Assembly (NCBI GenBank): GCA_934574095.1 | Contig: CAKTMW010000016.1 | Location: 1 to 41,017, forward strand | From: an uncultured Oscillospiraceae bacterium | GTDB lineage: Bacteria; Bacillota; Clostridia; Oscillospirales; Oscillospiraceae | DNA: 41,017 nt | Direction: 5' to 3' | Shown: positions 39,896 through 41,017 of the stretch, in pieces | How the letters are laid out: each line of letters opens with the position of its first letter | Numbering within the stretch: position 1 is the first letter of the stretch | The notes under the pieces: model-generated | Database searches by the model: none | The model's input: only the letters and a program-made list of their open reading frames with translations | What the model was told of the DNA's origin: nothing | Position numbers and translations under genes: made by a program

Positions 39896-40717
39896 ATGCC
39901 ACGCAATATTCTGGCGCTGTCCGTGGTGGACAAGATCATCGGCGGCGCGCCCTATATGGTCCAGGGCGGCTTCGCCGACTGCATCTGGTATGCCAAATCT
40001 CTGGGCTATGACGGCATCGAGCTGAACATTTCCGATCCGGACCGGCTGGACCTGCCCGCTATCCGCCAGGCGTTGGCCGAGACCGGTGTAAAGATCACCG
40101 CCTTCGGCACCGGACGGGTGTATGTCAACGAGCACATCAGCCTGACGGATAAGGACGAAGCCGTGCGGGCCCAGGCCTTCTCCCGGCTGGTGACCTTCTC
40201 CCGCATCGCGGCGGAGTTTGACGCCAAAGTGATCATCGGCTGCATCCGGGGCAACATCGCCGCGCCGGAGGACACCCAGCGGGTGCTGGACACCCTGGCC
40301 CAGTCCCTGACGGAGCTGGAAAAAACCGTTCCCGGCGACGGCAACTGCTTTGTGATGGAGCCTATCAACCGCTACGAGAACAACTTCCTGTGCAACGTGG
40401 CGGACACCGCCCGGTTCCTTCACGACGCGGGCCTGACGCGGACCAAGCTGCTGATGGACACCTTCCACATGAATATAGAGGACGGCGACCTAGTGGAGAC
40501 CATCCGCACCTACGGCAAGGATACCGCCTATGTCCACATCGCCGATTCCAACCGCAAGTACCCCGGCCTGGGCCACACGGACTTCCCCGCCCTGCTGGGC
40601 GCTTTCCGGGAGAGCGGCTACGACGGCCCCTACTGCGCCGAATGTCACGCCAACGGCGACATGGACGAGGGCTGCACCGCATGGCTGGCGGCTATGAAGC
40701 GGATGCTGGCGGAATGA
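39896..40717 (+). CDS. iolO: TIM-barrel epimerase, probable 5-dehydro-L-gluconate epimerase
   Basis: A 273-aa xylose-isomerase-like TIM-barrel protein (AP endonuclease 2 fold). Metal ligands are suggested by FVMEPINRYE, LLMDTFHMNIED, VHIADSNRKYPGLGH and YCAECHANGD, the pattern of DTE/hydroxypyruvate-isomerase-like epimerases. In T. maritima the equivalent enzyme (IolO) epimerises 5-dehydro-L-gluconate to D-tagaturonate. The start at 39896 follows AAAGGAGAG. It is second in the iolN operon and 19 bp upstream of the truncated last gene. On sequence alone it could also be a ketohexose 3-epimerase. Confidence 0.82.
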   Translation: MPRNILALSVVDKIIGGAPYMVQGGFADCIWYAKSLGYDGIELNISDPDRLDLPAIRQALAETGVKITAFGTGRVYVNEHISLTDKDEAVRAQAFSRLVTFSRIAAEFDAKVIIGCIRGNIAAPEDTQRVLDTLAQSLTELEKTVPGDGNCFVMEPINRYENNFLCNVADTARFLHDAGLTRTKLLMDTFHMNIEDGDLVETIRTYGKDTAYVHIADSNRKYPGLGHTDFPALLGAFRESGYDGPYCAECHANGDMDEGCTAWLAAMKRMLAE

Positions 40718-40736
40718 CGAGAGAGGTAGATACCAT

Positions 40737-41017
40737 ATGAAATATGAAAACGCATACCGCGCCCTGGAATGCCGGGGCTACCTCCCTGTTGGCGAGTCCC
40801 TGTGGACGGCGGCGGACGGGGAATACGGCCTGTGGTGCAGGTCCGACGGAGGACGGCGGCTGCTGGTGGTTTTCGGCCAGGCCTCGGACTTTGAGGGACT
40901 GCGCCAGGCGGAGGGCGGCGACATGTGGCTGGAATGCCCCCTGACCCACGAGAACCTGTCGGCCTTGCAGCAGCGGTTTCCGGAGTTGAAGCCGGTGAGT
41001 CTGGACGGTCATGATGT
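40737..41017 (+). CDS. 3'-truncated protein, possibly tagaturonate epimerase-like
   Basis: The ATG at 40737 follows GAGAGGTAG and opens a frame that runs off the window after 93 codons. Visible are a polar N-terminus (MKYENAYRALECRGYLPVG), strand pairs YGLWCRSDGGRRLLVVFGQ, and THENLSALQQRFPELKPV near the edge. There is no signal peptide. Position as third gene of the iolN-iolO operon, and a faint resemblance of the HENL...FPxLKPV segment to UxaE-type tagaturonate epimerases, would make it the next pathway step. This is tentative. Confidence 0.5.
   Translation, partial: MKYENAYRALECRGYLPVGESLWTAADGEYGLWCRSDGGRRLLVVFGQASDFEGLRQAEGGDMWLECPLTHENLSALQQRFPELKPVSLDGHD

Overview
The window (about 41 kb, GC-rich, roughly 60 % by eye) looks like chromosome of an anaerobic, spore-forming, high-GC gut Clostridium of the Oscillospiraceae/Ruminococcaceae type. 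Supporting genes are spoIIP, butyrate kinase, a monomeric [FeFe] hydrogenase, a DUF3793/flavodoxin pair, CooT, CsoR and RbsABC-like lipoprotein transport. There are no rRNA or tRNA genes, no transposase and no CRISPR array. Genes are compactly packed, with strong bidirectional terminators between convergent neighbours.

Region by region. 1-3.6 kb: 6-phosphofructokinase (cut by the left edge) and butyrate kinase in one operon, then a lipoprotein, a C39-like cysteine-peptidase-fold protein and a cupin. 3.6-5.7 kb: an XRE regulator divergent from a 59-aa membrane peptide, then DUF3793 and flavodoxin behind a duplicated terminator/operator leader. 5.9-8.4 kb (minus strand): a GIY-YIG protein, a lipid-anchored barnase with its barstar, and SpoIIP. 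8.4-8.8 kb: a compact inverted-repeat element with a 27-codon ORF whose Shine-Dalgarno is sequestered, plus a near-consensus antisense promoter. 8.8-13 kb: an unknown protein, a YnbB-like PLP enzyme and HtpG. 13-14.3 kb: a metal module (CsoR-like repressor, His-rich protein, CooT). 14.3-16.5 kb: a frameshifted GLUG/InlB-repeat surface protein. 16.7-19.2 kb: guanine deaminase behind a guanine riboswitch, and AzlC/AzlD. 19.4-23.7 kb: a Cys-rich protein, a lipoprotein, and the hydrogenase with a NuoF/GltD fusion partner. 24-30.6 kb: an aconitase-family hydratase, NADP isocitrate dehydrogenase, GlnRS, a coiled-coil repeat protein and an HMA metal-binding protein. 30.7-41 kb: an MBL-fold hydrolase, then a carbohydrate locus.

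The right-hand locus is the most coherent system. A LacI regulator, an RbsABC-type transporter, a Gfo/Idh/MocA dehydrogenase, a zinc alcohol dehydrogenase, a creatininase-family hydrolase and a TIM-barrel epimerase match, gene for gene, the alternative (IolG-IolM-IolN-IolO) myo-inositol pathway described in Thermotoga maritima, rather than the Bacillus iolBCDE route. The two catabolic operons diverge, and each promoter is followed at the same distance by an AAAACGTTTT-cored LacI-type operator. The last, truncated gene may be the next pathway enzyme. With the glycolytic and butyrate kinase genes at the left, the window fits a bacterium that ferments sugars and cyclitols to butyrate and H2.

Other points of interest: an apparently ON-type guanine riboswitch on guanine deaminase, the type-I-toxin-like element at 8.4-8.7 kb, and a shared AGTTAG-N6-CTAACC operator candidate upstream of two metal/redox genes.
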